Of a DNA stretch of 64,000 nucleotides, positions 55,781 to 64,000 are shown one piece after another. This DNA is from Siphonodentalium dalli (taxonomy: Eukaryota > Mollusca > Scaphopoda > Gadilida > Siphonodentaliidae). The stretch is taken from positions 185,175,956-185,239,955 of the forward strand of contig CP136063.1 in NCBI GenBank assembly GCA_032622095.1. The letters are read 5' to 3'. Both the position numbers and the translations under genes were made by a program. Position 1 is the first letter of the stretch, and every line of letters begins with the position of its first letter. Under the pieces are notes generated by a model. It searched no databases, was not told the DNA's origin, and was given only the letters and a program-made list of their open reading frames with translations.

Positions 55781-56515
55781 AGCTGATGGGTCCGACTTCG
55801 TCCGGGCTGTTTCCCATCTGATTTCTGGCGAAAGGCGTGATTTAACCTTGAATTGACTATTTTGAAAGTCAAGGTCATGTCAGGGTCATCATTTGACCCC
55901 TCCAAAACACCCCCGGAGAAAAGTACCGCTAGGTATCAAATTTCGTCGAAATCCGTCCGTTTTACCCGACTTGACCTTTAATTGACAATTTTGAAGGTCA
56001 AGGTCAGGTCGGAGTCATGATTTGACCCGTCCAAAACACCCCCCCCCCCCGACAAAAGTACTCATAGGTATCACATTTCGCCGAAATCGATCCGTTTTAC
56101 CCGATTTGACCTTTGATTGACCATATTGAAGGTCAAGGTCACGCCGGGATCACGATTTGACCCGTCCAAAACACTCCCCGGACAAAAGTATCCCTATGTA
56201 TCAAATTTCGTCGAAATCCGTCCGTTTTACCCAAATTGACCTTACATTGACTGTTTTAAAGGTCAAGGTCAGGTCGGGGTCACGATTTGACACAGACAAA
56301 ACACTCCCCGGACAAAGGTATCCCTAGGTATCAAATTTCGTCGAAATCCGTCTGTTTTACCCGATTTGACCTTGAATTGACCATTTTGAAAGTCTAGGTC
56401 AGGGTCACGATTTGATCCGTACAAAACACTTCCCGGACACAAGTACCCCTAAGTATCAAATTACGTCGAAATCTATGGAAAGCCGAAGGGGACATGCTAA
56501 TTGCTAATTGCTAGT
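55781..56515 (+). repeat. CTAGCTGATG repeat family, copy 2, with five ~130-bp AAGGTCA units
   Basis: It starts CTAGCTGATGGGTCCGACTT and CGTCCGGGC and then carries tandem units at about 55842, 55971, 56105, 56236 and 56366. Each unit has TTGACCTTGAATTGAC, a TTTTGAAGGTCAAGGTCA block, GTCGGGGTCACGATTTGACC, CAAAACACTCCCCGGACAAA, and GTATCAAATTTCGTCGAAAT. The end (ATGCTAATTGCTAATTGCTA) is atypical. The family resembles RTE-type LINE 3' ends; the internal tandem units vary in number between copies. Confidence 0.75.
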
Positions 56516-56890
56516 TATACGACGCACGATTTGACGCGTTTTTTTAAGGTGTTTCAGGGTGTTTCAAACTAGGAGATAGAAGTATTCTGCGTTTTAAATG
56601 GTGATGAATTATAGTATTTTATTCAAATTTTATGGCATAAATTGTTATTAAAACCGTATATACTATAAACAAAATCGATTAGGTTCATCTCATACTCGTC
56701 TATTCAGAGATATTCTGCTACTCAGTTTGTTATAGCCTCCAGTGTTCATTAAGCGTTATAGCCCCACTGTTATAATCCGCCTTTAGCTGGCGTATTCTTG
56801 CCTCTGAGATTATTGAGATATTACGTCACACGTAATGACATTAAATCGCACGGAAACATATCAATTGTGTGAGCTGCGTGGCGTGAATAT
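56516..56890. other. Unannotated DNA
   Basis: No feature is recognised apart from an early CACGTAATGACATTAAAT word (56829) that recurs at 56910 and 57247. Confidence 0.4.
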
Positions 56891-56910
56891 GTAATGAGAA
56901 ATAAGGTCAT

Positions 56911-57416
56911 ACGTAATGACATTAAACTCAAGAAAACCCGCGAAAACAAAACAAAATCACATTTAATGTTTTAAGTTATTTCCTTCATAAAAAGAATCTT
57001 CGTGATAATGAACCCTCTCAATACTTTAGAATATAGAATTAACCTTAAAATAACAAAAACCTTCGGAATAGAGAAAGATATGGGCCCATAAATTTCTAAA
57101 TTTGGCCCTTAAAATATTGAACCCCAAATTGGAGCCCGCGCAGAACAGAACTTAAGTCAACTGTACCTGTGTCATGTCCCAATGCAGGAGGGTCCATATG
57201 TACCGCAAAATTCATATTATATGCCAAGAATGCAAAGGTATGAGCCCACGTAATGACATTAAATCTGAAGAAAACCCGCGAGAACAAAACAAAATCACAT
57301 TTAATGTTTTAAGTTATTTCCTTCATAAAAAGAATCTTCGTGATAATGAACCCTCTCAATACTTTAGAATATAGAATTAACCTTAAAATAACAAAAACCT
57401 TCGGAATAGAGAACCT
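56911..57416. repeat. Direct duplication, ~168 bp, offset 337-338 bp
   Basis: ACGTAATGACATTAAA through CCTTCGGAATAGAGAA occurs at 56911-57078 and 57248-57416 with only a few differences. The intervening sequence (57079-57247) is single-copy. The second copy is followed by the expanded 16-bp array; the first has a single unit. Confidence 0.9.
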
Positions 57417-57524
57417 TCGGAATAGCGAACCTTCGGAATAGTGAACCTTCGGAATAGCGAATATTCAGAATAGAGAACCTTCGGAATAGTGGATTTCGGG
57501 ATAGCGAACATTCGGAATAGAGAG
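57398..57524. repeat. 16-bp tandem repeat (CCTTCGGAATAGNGAA), eight units
   Basis: Units begin at 57398, 57414, 57430, 57446, 57462, 57478, 57494 (15 bp) and 57509, with increasing divergence to the right. The equivalent place in the upstream duplicate (57060-57075) has one unit only, so the array most likely expanded after the duplication. Confidence 0.93.
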
Positions 57525-58720
57525 ATGTCCCCCAATTACACCGGTGGCGTAAACACATGTGCTAATCTGTGTCGGACTATCGTGGCTCTATCGGTACGGT
57601 TTACTCAAGTACAAGAATACCTAATCACCCATAATGCATTCGCCCATTGGTCCACTCGTAAATACAATTACCAAAACATCTTACACCTGTGGCGTAAATA
57701 AGAAGGCAAATACGTGCCTTGTTTACGCTAGAATCATGCATAGTGAGAAATTGTGGTCACAAGTTTCGGTGCGATCTTACGATCTACTTGTGTTGGCAGC
57801 AGGCTAAACGTACATTTTCTGCATCATAGCACATGGACCTGTTCTCTTTAACGTGGTCTCACCCCTAGATCATGACATGAATCTCTACTTCAGCTACGCC
57901 AGTGGAGATCATACTCCACTAGTTCAAAACCTGGAAATTTTTGATGTTGTGACAGGGAATTCTACAAGTTTATAACAGACATTCCAAAAATAGTGCAGGC
58001 AATATATTTCTTAGTTTCGGCCAATTTGGCCGGTTACTTCATGTCTGCTTTTCATCTGATGTGTGTGTCGAATAAATGATGTGGAGGATTTATGTAAATG
58101 TTAGCCCAAACTACATTTCCAAGTATCGATGGTTTTGTTGTTTATTTTGAGGAATAATACCGCGTCAGATGAATTCAGCCCAAATATGTTAACAGTTGTC
58201 GTGTAAAACATTCGGCAGTAGGTTAGCGTTATTTAGTATTTGTGGATGTCCTTTAACATGGGGAAAATAGACTACTGCGCTTGAACGAGCATGTGAATTT
58301 GTCGTTTTTAATGTATAGCAACTTGATAATCAATAACAGAGGCATTCTCTGTCAAATATGGTCGCTCTATTTACGGTATTAATTGCGGAACTTTCTAAAG
58401 TAAACTACGCGTAAACGGATACATACGGTAAATTATAGGTGTCGGAATCGGCCTAATCGCCCCAGGGCCAACTCGCCCCAGTCGACGTGTGTCAATTCGG
58501 TACCTACTATAACATGTACCCGAGGATGAGTCTGGCTCGGAATAAAATATGTATACGGGTGTTATATAGCGTTTTGTCCGTTGTTTCTCAATGAATATTA
58601 TTGAAATTTGGTGTATATGTCCGGGCTGGACCATGGAATACAACAACGTTTGAATTGTTTTTAAATTTGTTGATTTTATTCATTTTTTTTTTCGTTCTGA
58701 AAACACACTATAAAGTGTAT
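57525..58720. other. Unannotated DNA with repeat family R1 copy 3
   Basis: 57870-58040 (+) matches 42480-42660 (ATCATGACATGAATCTCTA, then GTGACAGGGAATTCTACAAG and GCAATATATTTCTTAGTT). A poly-T run lies near 58683. The rest is not recognised. Confidence 0.5.
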
Positions 58721-58726
58721 ATAATA

Positions 58727-59028
58727 TAATAACGAACACGAGACATACATAATTTATAAACTGTTAACAAAAGATATCAAATTCAATACATGACAAAGAT
58801 GACTCAGTGGAGTTTATAAAGTGAACATAAAAACATTGAGGTAAGAATCTTTTTAAGGAATGCAACTTGATTTAATGATAATAAACACATAAATTAAAAT
58901 AACAAACATGAGACATACATAATTTATAAACTGTTAACAAAAGATATCAAACTCAATACATGACAAAGATGACTCAGTGAAGTTTATAAAGTGAACATAA
59001 AAATATGAAGGTAAGAATCTTTTTAAGC
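58727..59028. repeat. 170-bp tandem duplication
   Basis: AACGAACACGAGACATACAT through GTAAGAATCTTTTTAAG (58731-58858) recurs at 58901-59027 with about six substitutions. The linking ~40 bp are present once. Confidence 0.9.
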
Positions 59029-59049
59029 ATTACCAAACCGTTTAGCACA

Positions 59050-60420
59050 GACCACAGTCCACTTCACTCATCCGATAATCACCAAACTTCATATTTATCT
59101 TGATATTGATCTATCAGATGAGAGCCATCAAATATTTTTTTAATTTCATAGGAAACAATGGTGGCCAGCGGCCATATTGCATTTACGTTATATGTTATCG
59201 CGTTATGTCGATATCTAGTATTACTTAGAAATTTCACCTTTCCAGATTCATAATTGCTCCATTGACTGTAACAGATGAAATTATTCCCCTCTTCGGATAG
59301 AGTGTCACTGAAACTTTATTTTGTCAGACTGTCTGTATAATCACTGATTATATATGGCAATAATCTGTAATAAGATGTAGCACTATTTTATTTTATATTT
59401 ACACGCAGTGCTGTTTTTATACAACAATTCTAATCCCCCTAGATCATCATGTGATCGACCATACATCGCGCGAGGACCTGGTTGAATTAAGGGGGGTTTT
59501 ATGGATCACTTCTGTCCTCAAGCTAGATTATACTTATGACATTTAATGGCATGTTTCTAACGTGGATGGTTAGATATGCTTGAGAAACCACCACTCTTTA
59601 ATTCACACCAAGTTCTCAGCTGTCATGAACCCATAGCCATGATATATGGTTTATTTTATGTATACTAGTAATATAGTTATTTTCAGTACCTTTATATACC
59701 AGTACTGTGTATAACAATGCATATAAATTAATCCATGTATACATGTATATTGATTCAACGGATTCAGTGGTTTTGTCCATCAGTCTATCAAATTTGCGGG
59801 GAAAACATGGCCACAAGCAGTACACCCTGCTAAATTTCGAATTTGAATCAATTGGCGCACCCTGCAGCCAGCTTTTATTGGAGAACTTTTTCTCATGTGG
59901 ATATTTTGGGTCACCGCTAGATGTGAGCCATATTTTGTTCTCAAACTGTCCTTGTGAAGACATCACTGCCAGCGGTGATCTTCAATTTTACTATTTTTAT
60001 GGCTAAATAATTTGGTTGATCCTACAGACGACACCCCTTGTCCGATCGTCACCAGATTCCACAATGATCTTCTGGATAACCAGCGTGAGAGTAATCTAAT
60101 TTTCCCGAATTTCGTTAAAAAACATTACCACAGGCAGCAATTTGGTATCTTACTCTTTGATCCTCTTTTGCATGACTGAATTGTTTAGCAACTGTACAGA
60201 CATATCCCTCATCTGATAGTCACCAAACTTCATATTGATCTTCGGGCTGACAACTAGATGGGAGCTATCGAATGATTTTAATTTTTTTTGGAAAACATTG
60301 TCGCCAGCAGTCATCTTCTATTTTGGTTTTTATATACATGTATATCTCTTCATCCGGATAGCCAGTATTACGTAGGTACTTCAACTTTCCGCATTCCTGT
60401 CATCATTTGAAATATAAAAA
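59050..60420. repeat. Degenerate tandem repeat, about 170-190 bp
   Basis: Related blocks ('TCACCAAACTTCATATTGATCTT', then 'AGATG-GAGCCATCAAAT', then 'GGAAAACATTGTCGCCAGC-G-CATCTTC') occur near 59090, 59780, 59905, 60045 and 60220. Copies are diverged and unevenly spaced, so this is an old array or several related insertions. Confidence 0.55.
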
Positions 60421-60570
60421 TTTACCTGATACATGCACCCTTCAAATTTTGTTTCGTCGTATCTATTTTAATGACCCGCATGCTAATATTGATACAGATA
60501 TATTTGTCAAACATTTCTTTGTACAATATACAGGTATTTAGTTTGTAACTAAATCTAGAAATATATAATA

Positions 60571-61042
60571 GTAGCTGGTGGACCCCTCTGATTTTCGGAG
60601 AATTGCTCGATTTAACCTTGAATTGACTATTTTAAAGGTGAAGGTCATGTCGGGGTCACGATTTGAACCGTCCAAAACACTCCCCGGACAAAAGTCACGA
60701 CAAAAGTACCCGTCGAAATCCGTCCGGCTTTACCCGATTTGACCTTGAATTGACAATTTTGAATGTCAAGATCAGGTCAGGGTCATGATTTGACCCAACC
60801 GAAACACTCCTGGGACAAAAGTAACAGTAGGTATCAAATTTCGTTGAAATACTTCCGTTTTACCAGATTTGACCTTGAATTGATCTTTTTGAATGTCAAA
60901 GTCAGGTCGGGATCAACATTTGACCCGTCCAAAATACTCCCTGGAAATAATTTCCCCTAGGTATCAAATTTCGTCAAATCTGTCAGGCAGTTTTCCCGGC
61001 CATAGCTAACAGACAGACAAATGTCCAAAATATATATTAGAC
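60571..61042 (+). repeat. CTAGCTGATG repeat family, copy 3, with three AAGGTCA-type units
   Basis: It starts TAGCTGGTGGACCC, has units near 60610, 60740 and 60866 related to those at 55842, and ends AACAGACAGACAAATG plus CCAAAATATATATTAGA, a complete RTE-like tail. Half-sites are more degenerate than in copy 2. Confidence 0.7.
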
Positions 61043-61420
61043 TAGCTGATGTACTCGACTTCGTTCGGGCTAGTTAGGGATTTTTTTGTGATCGCCTCCA
61101 TCTGGACAGTACCCAGTATATACAGCGTCTGGCCAAACTATTGTTCAATTGGTCCAGAAACATGCCTATATCAGCACGTTCGAGAACATGGTCCCACGTG
61201 AAATTGGACCCGTCCATATTGCTCCCGGGATCGAAGTAGTCCTACACACAAATTTTTAGTCCGATCGGTCAAGGTCCAGAAACATGCCTATGAGCGAGGT
61301 CAAGTTGACACGTTAAATACCAAATTCGAACAGTGTTAGAGTCTATAACACATACACACATGCATTCATGCATACACACATACATACATACAGACAGGTG
61401 TTTCAAAATGTATAATCGAT
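61043..61420 (+). repeat. CTAGCTGATG repeat family, copy 4
   Basis: It starts CTAGCTGATGTACTCGACTT directly after the tail of the previous copy. It closely matches 48113-48510 (GGTCCAGAAACATGCCTAT, CCGGGATCGAAGTAGTCCTA, CATACATACATACAGACAGG). The two neighbours are different subfamilies in tandem. Confidence 0.7.
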
Positions 61421-62044
61421 AGCTACAACAATTCTATGGTAGATAGTTCACGGCCGACCTGATGCATGCATCTTAGTTTTCTTGTTAATATATGTTCCTT
61501 AATAATGTATTTCACTGTAGGTAAAGGTCCCATGCGCCAGTATAGTTTATATATGCCTAATAATATGATATTGATGGCGTTACCATTTTTGAATTGGTTT
61601 TCTTGTTTACTAATTCGTCGGTGGCTTCTAAAAGGTCGTACCCCAGGACAATCAAATTGTTCAGGATACACAAACAACTATTTATACTAAATTATCCTCT
61701 AGTTGATGATAAAACATGAGGTTATGGTGTTATACGACACTTTAGAAGTAACAAGTAGAAATTTTGTCTATATGACATTTTAGTTTTGACGATTTCGGCG
61801 GCTTCGATTGTCTCCGTCACTCATGATCAGGATTAACATAATACGCCATTCTTCTTCAACACAACCCAATCAGAATCATCCTTTTAGGAGCGGTTTCGAA
61901 AATAAAAATTACGGTCGACATTTCAGAATTAACGAAAAAGATTTCGCGAGGAACCCATATAGGACATTTTAGAACACGAATTTCCCTGAAAAACATCGCA
62001 AAATTGCATTTATACTTGCAATATTGACAATTTATCTGATGAAC
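61421..62044. other. Unannotated DNA with one arm of an inverted pair
   Basis: GTCGGTGGCTTCTAAAAGG at 61617-61635 is the inverted partner of CCTTTTAGTAGGCCACCGAC at 62112-62131 inside the zinc-finger remnant. A short R1-like block (GTATTTCACTGTAGGTAAAG) is near 61507. Confidence 0.4.
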
Positions 62045-62340
62045 TTATGCAATCGAACCCGTAGATTCCGGAAATGCAATAAAAAGTTTCACGCCAAGAT
62101 GACAGGTACGACCTTTTAGTAGGCCACCGACGCTATGTTTAGCTAAATTGTGAGACGATAAAGAACTTCTCCACGAGAACGATTTCCCACAAACGAACCA
62201 AAATTGTTTGTGAGTTAAGTGGACACCCTTCGTGTGGTCCATGTTCTTTCTTGTCGCGAATATTTCGTCGCATTTTTCACATTTAACAGCTGTATGGTGG
62301 GGAATCACGTGGTTTCGACTTAGTGAGTATCACACATTCA
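62045..62340 (-). pseudogene. C2H2 zinc-finger protein fragment
   Basis: The minus strand encodes CEKCDEIFATRKNMDHTKGVH, which is C-x2-C-x11-H-x4-H, and then FWFVCGKSFSWRSSLSSH followed by NLAKH. The second finger keeps the CGKSF core and both His but lacks its first Cys (Trp/Phe there). A finger-like H...HH (LSRNHVIPHH) precedes the first, after an in-frame TGA near 62330. No linker TGEKP is seen. It may be a host zinc-finger exon, a retrocopy or a gene captured by a transposon; an inverted pair (61617/62112) overlaps its end. Confidence 0.6.
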
Positions 62341-62392
62341 AAATTGGCTGATGCAATCGAAAACGCGACCAGAAACGAGGAAAAATGTAATA

Positions 62393-62576
62393 CAGTAATG
62401 CTCTAATTAATCGACTTCTTAACCACAGCAGAATTATTGGTAACTTTTCAGGATTTTGTCGGAAATATGGCTTGTTGCCATCCATCGGAAAGCTCTCGCC
62501 ATATTTCCGACTAAATCCTGAAAAGTTACCCATAATTATGCTGTGGTTAAGGAGTCGATTAATTAGAGCATTACTG
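62393..62576. mobile_element. 184-bp hairpin MITE, pogo/mariner-like, TA target
   Basis: Arms of exactly 79 bp (62393-62471 and 62498-62576) are inverted copies with about five mismatches, around a 26-bp loop. Both ends read CAGTAATGCTCTAATTAATC going inward and TA flanks each side (62391-62392, 62577-62578). CAGTA-type ends and a TA duplication fit pogo/Tigger-like members of the Tc1/mariner superfamily. Confidence 0.88.
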
Positions 62577-62859
62577 TATGCTATACTATTTTTCATACAA
62601 GCTGATACCTCATTTGTATCCAAACTCACAGTACTTTGCGCTAACAATCTTACCCAAGTTATCAGTCGAAGGATTCTCCTATAGATGTACGTGCTGGTGT
62701 CAGAATATTATACAAGACAGTCAAAGACTGTGGGGTCGCTCACCAGACTGCAAAGACTGATGAGACTGGGACTCTGGAGACCACAATAGTCAGAACTTTT
62801 CATAATCACTTTAAAAGATGTAGATCTAAACACGATATGTGGCTAGAGAGGCTTCAGTG

Positions 62860-62915
62860 GTGTACAGTTGGTAATTTCAAGGTGAATATCCACCTAGAAA
62901 TTACCCACTGTACAC
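62860..62915. repeat. 56-bp imperfect hairpin
   Basis: GTGTACAGTTGGTAATTTC pairs with GAAATTACCCACTGTACAC; AGGTG and CACCT extend the stem, with loop AATATC. Stem length is about 25 bp with two mismatches. No TA or other duplication is evident. Confidence 0.85.
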
Positions 62916-63199
62916 TACTGATCACCCCCTCCTCCAGCTCAACAAGTTCCATCCCGACCGGGCTCTAGACTCCCAAGTCTTGGGTTGGAATTTAACAACC
63001 GACATCTCAAACTTTCTCAATTTTTGGAAATTTCCAATCTCACAAGCACCTTTTTATAAAACCATTTAGACATGTTTGAAGCCCATTTATCCATGGACCC
63101 AAAACACCATACATGTATGTCAGATTAATCAGTTAGGTAGTTCCGAGGAAGATGTTTAAATGAATTTGGTATTTCAATGATTTTTTAAACACAAAAGTG

Positions 63200-64000
63200 T
63201 TAATTCCCCATAGCCCCGTCATTTCTTAACATGTTGACCTGATGTTAACAAATCTGAATATCAGTCACTAAAGGATCCTCCATACTATATGTAAGCTAAA
63301 TAGTCCAACCTCTCTTGAGAAGACAATTTAAGAATTACTATAGAGACATACAGTTATGTCCCTGGTCCAACCCTATTTAACCTGGTGACCACATCTGAAT
63401 AAATTTGAATACCAGACACCAAAGAACCCTTCATACTCAATATCAGTAAAATAGACCTGATTGTGGTGGAAGCATGTTAAAATTTGTGGCTATTTCGGTC
63501 GAACAGTTTAACCCGAAGTAGGAAAATATGGACTGTTACTGGTTGAAAAATCAAATCGACAGCCTCGTTGCCCCCACCCAGGAATCTTAGAAATCAATAG
63601 GAATCTATATATTATTATACCAGCATCAAACAGCATACATACAGGTAGGGTGGGTGGTTGAGAGTTAAATCTCTTATCTCTGCCCTTATTTGAACATATG
63701 TGAATCCCCATCTATGAGATCCATTCATCTAGAAATTTCAAATGGTAGATTTTAAGAGTTGAAGAAAACTGATTTTCCTCAAAAGTTTCCTAAAAATGAC
63801 CTCACGTGTACAAATCTGAACCCCACTCACCAAAGGACCATCCATACCAAAAGCTAAATAGGCCTGATGGTTTTTGAAGAATTACTATGGAGGGAAAGAG
63901 TTATGACCCTGGCTTCTCACCTATATGACCTGTTGAACTCATTTGAACAAATCTGAATGTGAGTCAAAATATATAAACCCATTCGGTCTTTAATATGTAT
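63200..64000. repeat. Degenerate tandem repeat at the right window edge
   Basis: The block 'GACCTGGTGAC..AACAAATCTGAAT-CCAGTCACCAAAGGACC.TCCATACTA..AGCTAAATAG-CCTGAT' occurs near 63236, 63379, 63797 and 63935 with variation. Between blocks an 'AGAATTACTATAGAGAGA-AGTTATG-CCCTGG' segment recurs (63330-63365, 63878-63915). The array appears to continue beyond the window. Confidence 0.65.

Noticed and set aside
56039-56050. Twelve-C run as a functional G-quadruplex
   Set aside because: A single homopolymer run in one repeat unit, probably slippage; no second G tract of comparable length nearby.

Overview
The window looks like repeat-dominated nuclear DNA of an invertebrate animal. It is AT-rich and has no operons or bacterial gene packing. 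It carries tandem satellites, several APE-type LINE retrotransposons of the CR1/Rex1/Jockey group (two with 2A-like peptides), Mutator-like (MULE) transposase remnants, miniature inverted-repeat elements and many microsatellites. The element mix and the 'CTAGCTGATG' repeat family suggest a lophotrochozoan, perhaps a mollusc; this is an inference from repeat style. I found no intact host gene, rRNA, tRNA or CRISPR array.

Layout. 1-7916: a satellite of 352- and 359-bp monomers in higher-order repeats of 1422 and 1781 bp. 8120-11565: a tandem pair of ordinary repeats, one copy interrupted by a 2.6-kb foldback element (8474-11092) with long tandem-repeat inverted arms, a 9-bp target duplication and a MULE transposase remnant. 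13236-14957: GAT-rich microsatellite and a 27-bp minisatellite. 16030-23513: LINE-1 (+), with zinc-knuckle and esterase ORF1, endonuclease, and a reverse transcriptase (RT) that lacks its YxDD box. 23530-27000: LINE-2 (-), with a 2A-like motif. 28571-29365: an inverted-repeat element with a palindrome array. 29500-32290: decayed coding sequence with a YqaJ-like nuclease segment. 33564-37310: LINE-3 (+), with a canonical 2A motif. 37682-38690: a small foldback insertion and an RT fragment, LINE-4. 39000-42150: two old satellites. 44119-44760: a MULE transposase split by a MITE. 45440-48105: LINE-5 split by a second copy of that MITE, then pieces of another LINE. 50072-51430: a third MITE copy split by a LINE fragment with a 12-bp target duplication. 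54412-54872 and 62393-62576: two hairpin MITEs with TA target sites. 55781-56515 and 60571-61420: repeats rich in nuclear-receptor-like half-sites. The rest is old tandem repeat and unannotated AT-rich DNA.

The elements do not form one pathway. They record successive invasions: LINEs and MULEs were broken by MITEs, and a MITE was broken by a LINE. The nested insertions give relative ages, and in one case the empty target site is still visible in a neighbouring repeat copy. All LINE and MULE coding regions carry frameshifts, stops or deletions, so none here is likely to be autonomous.
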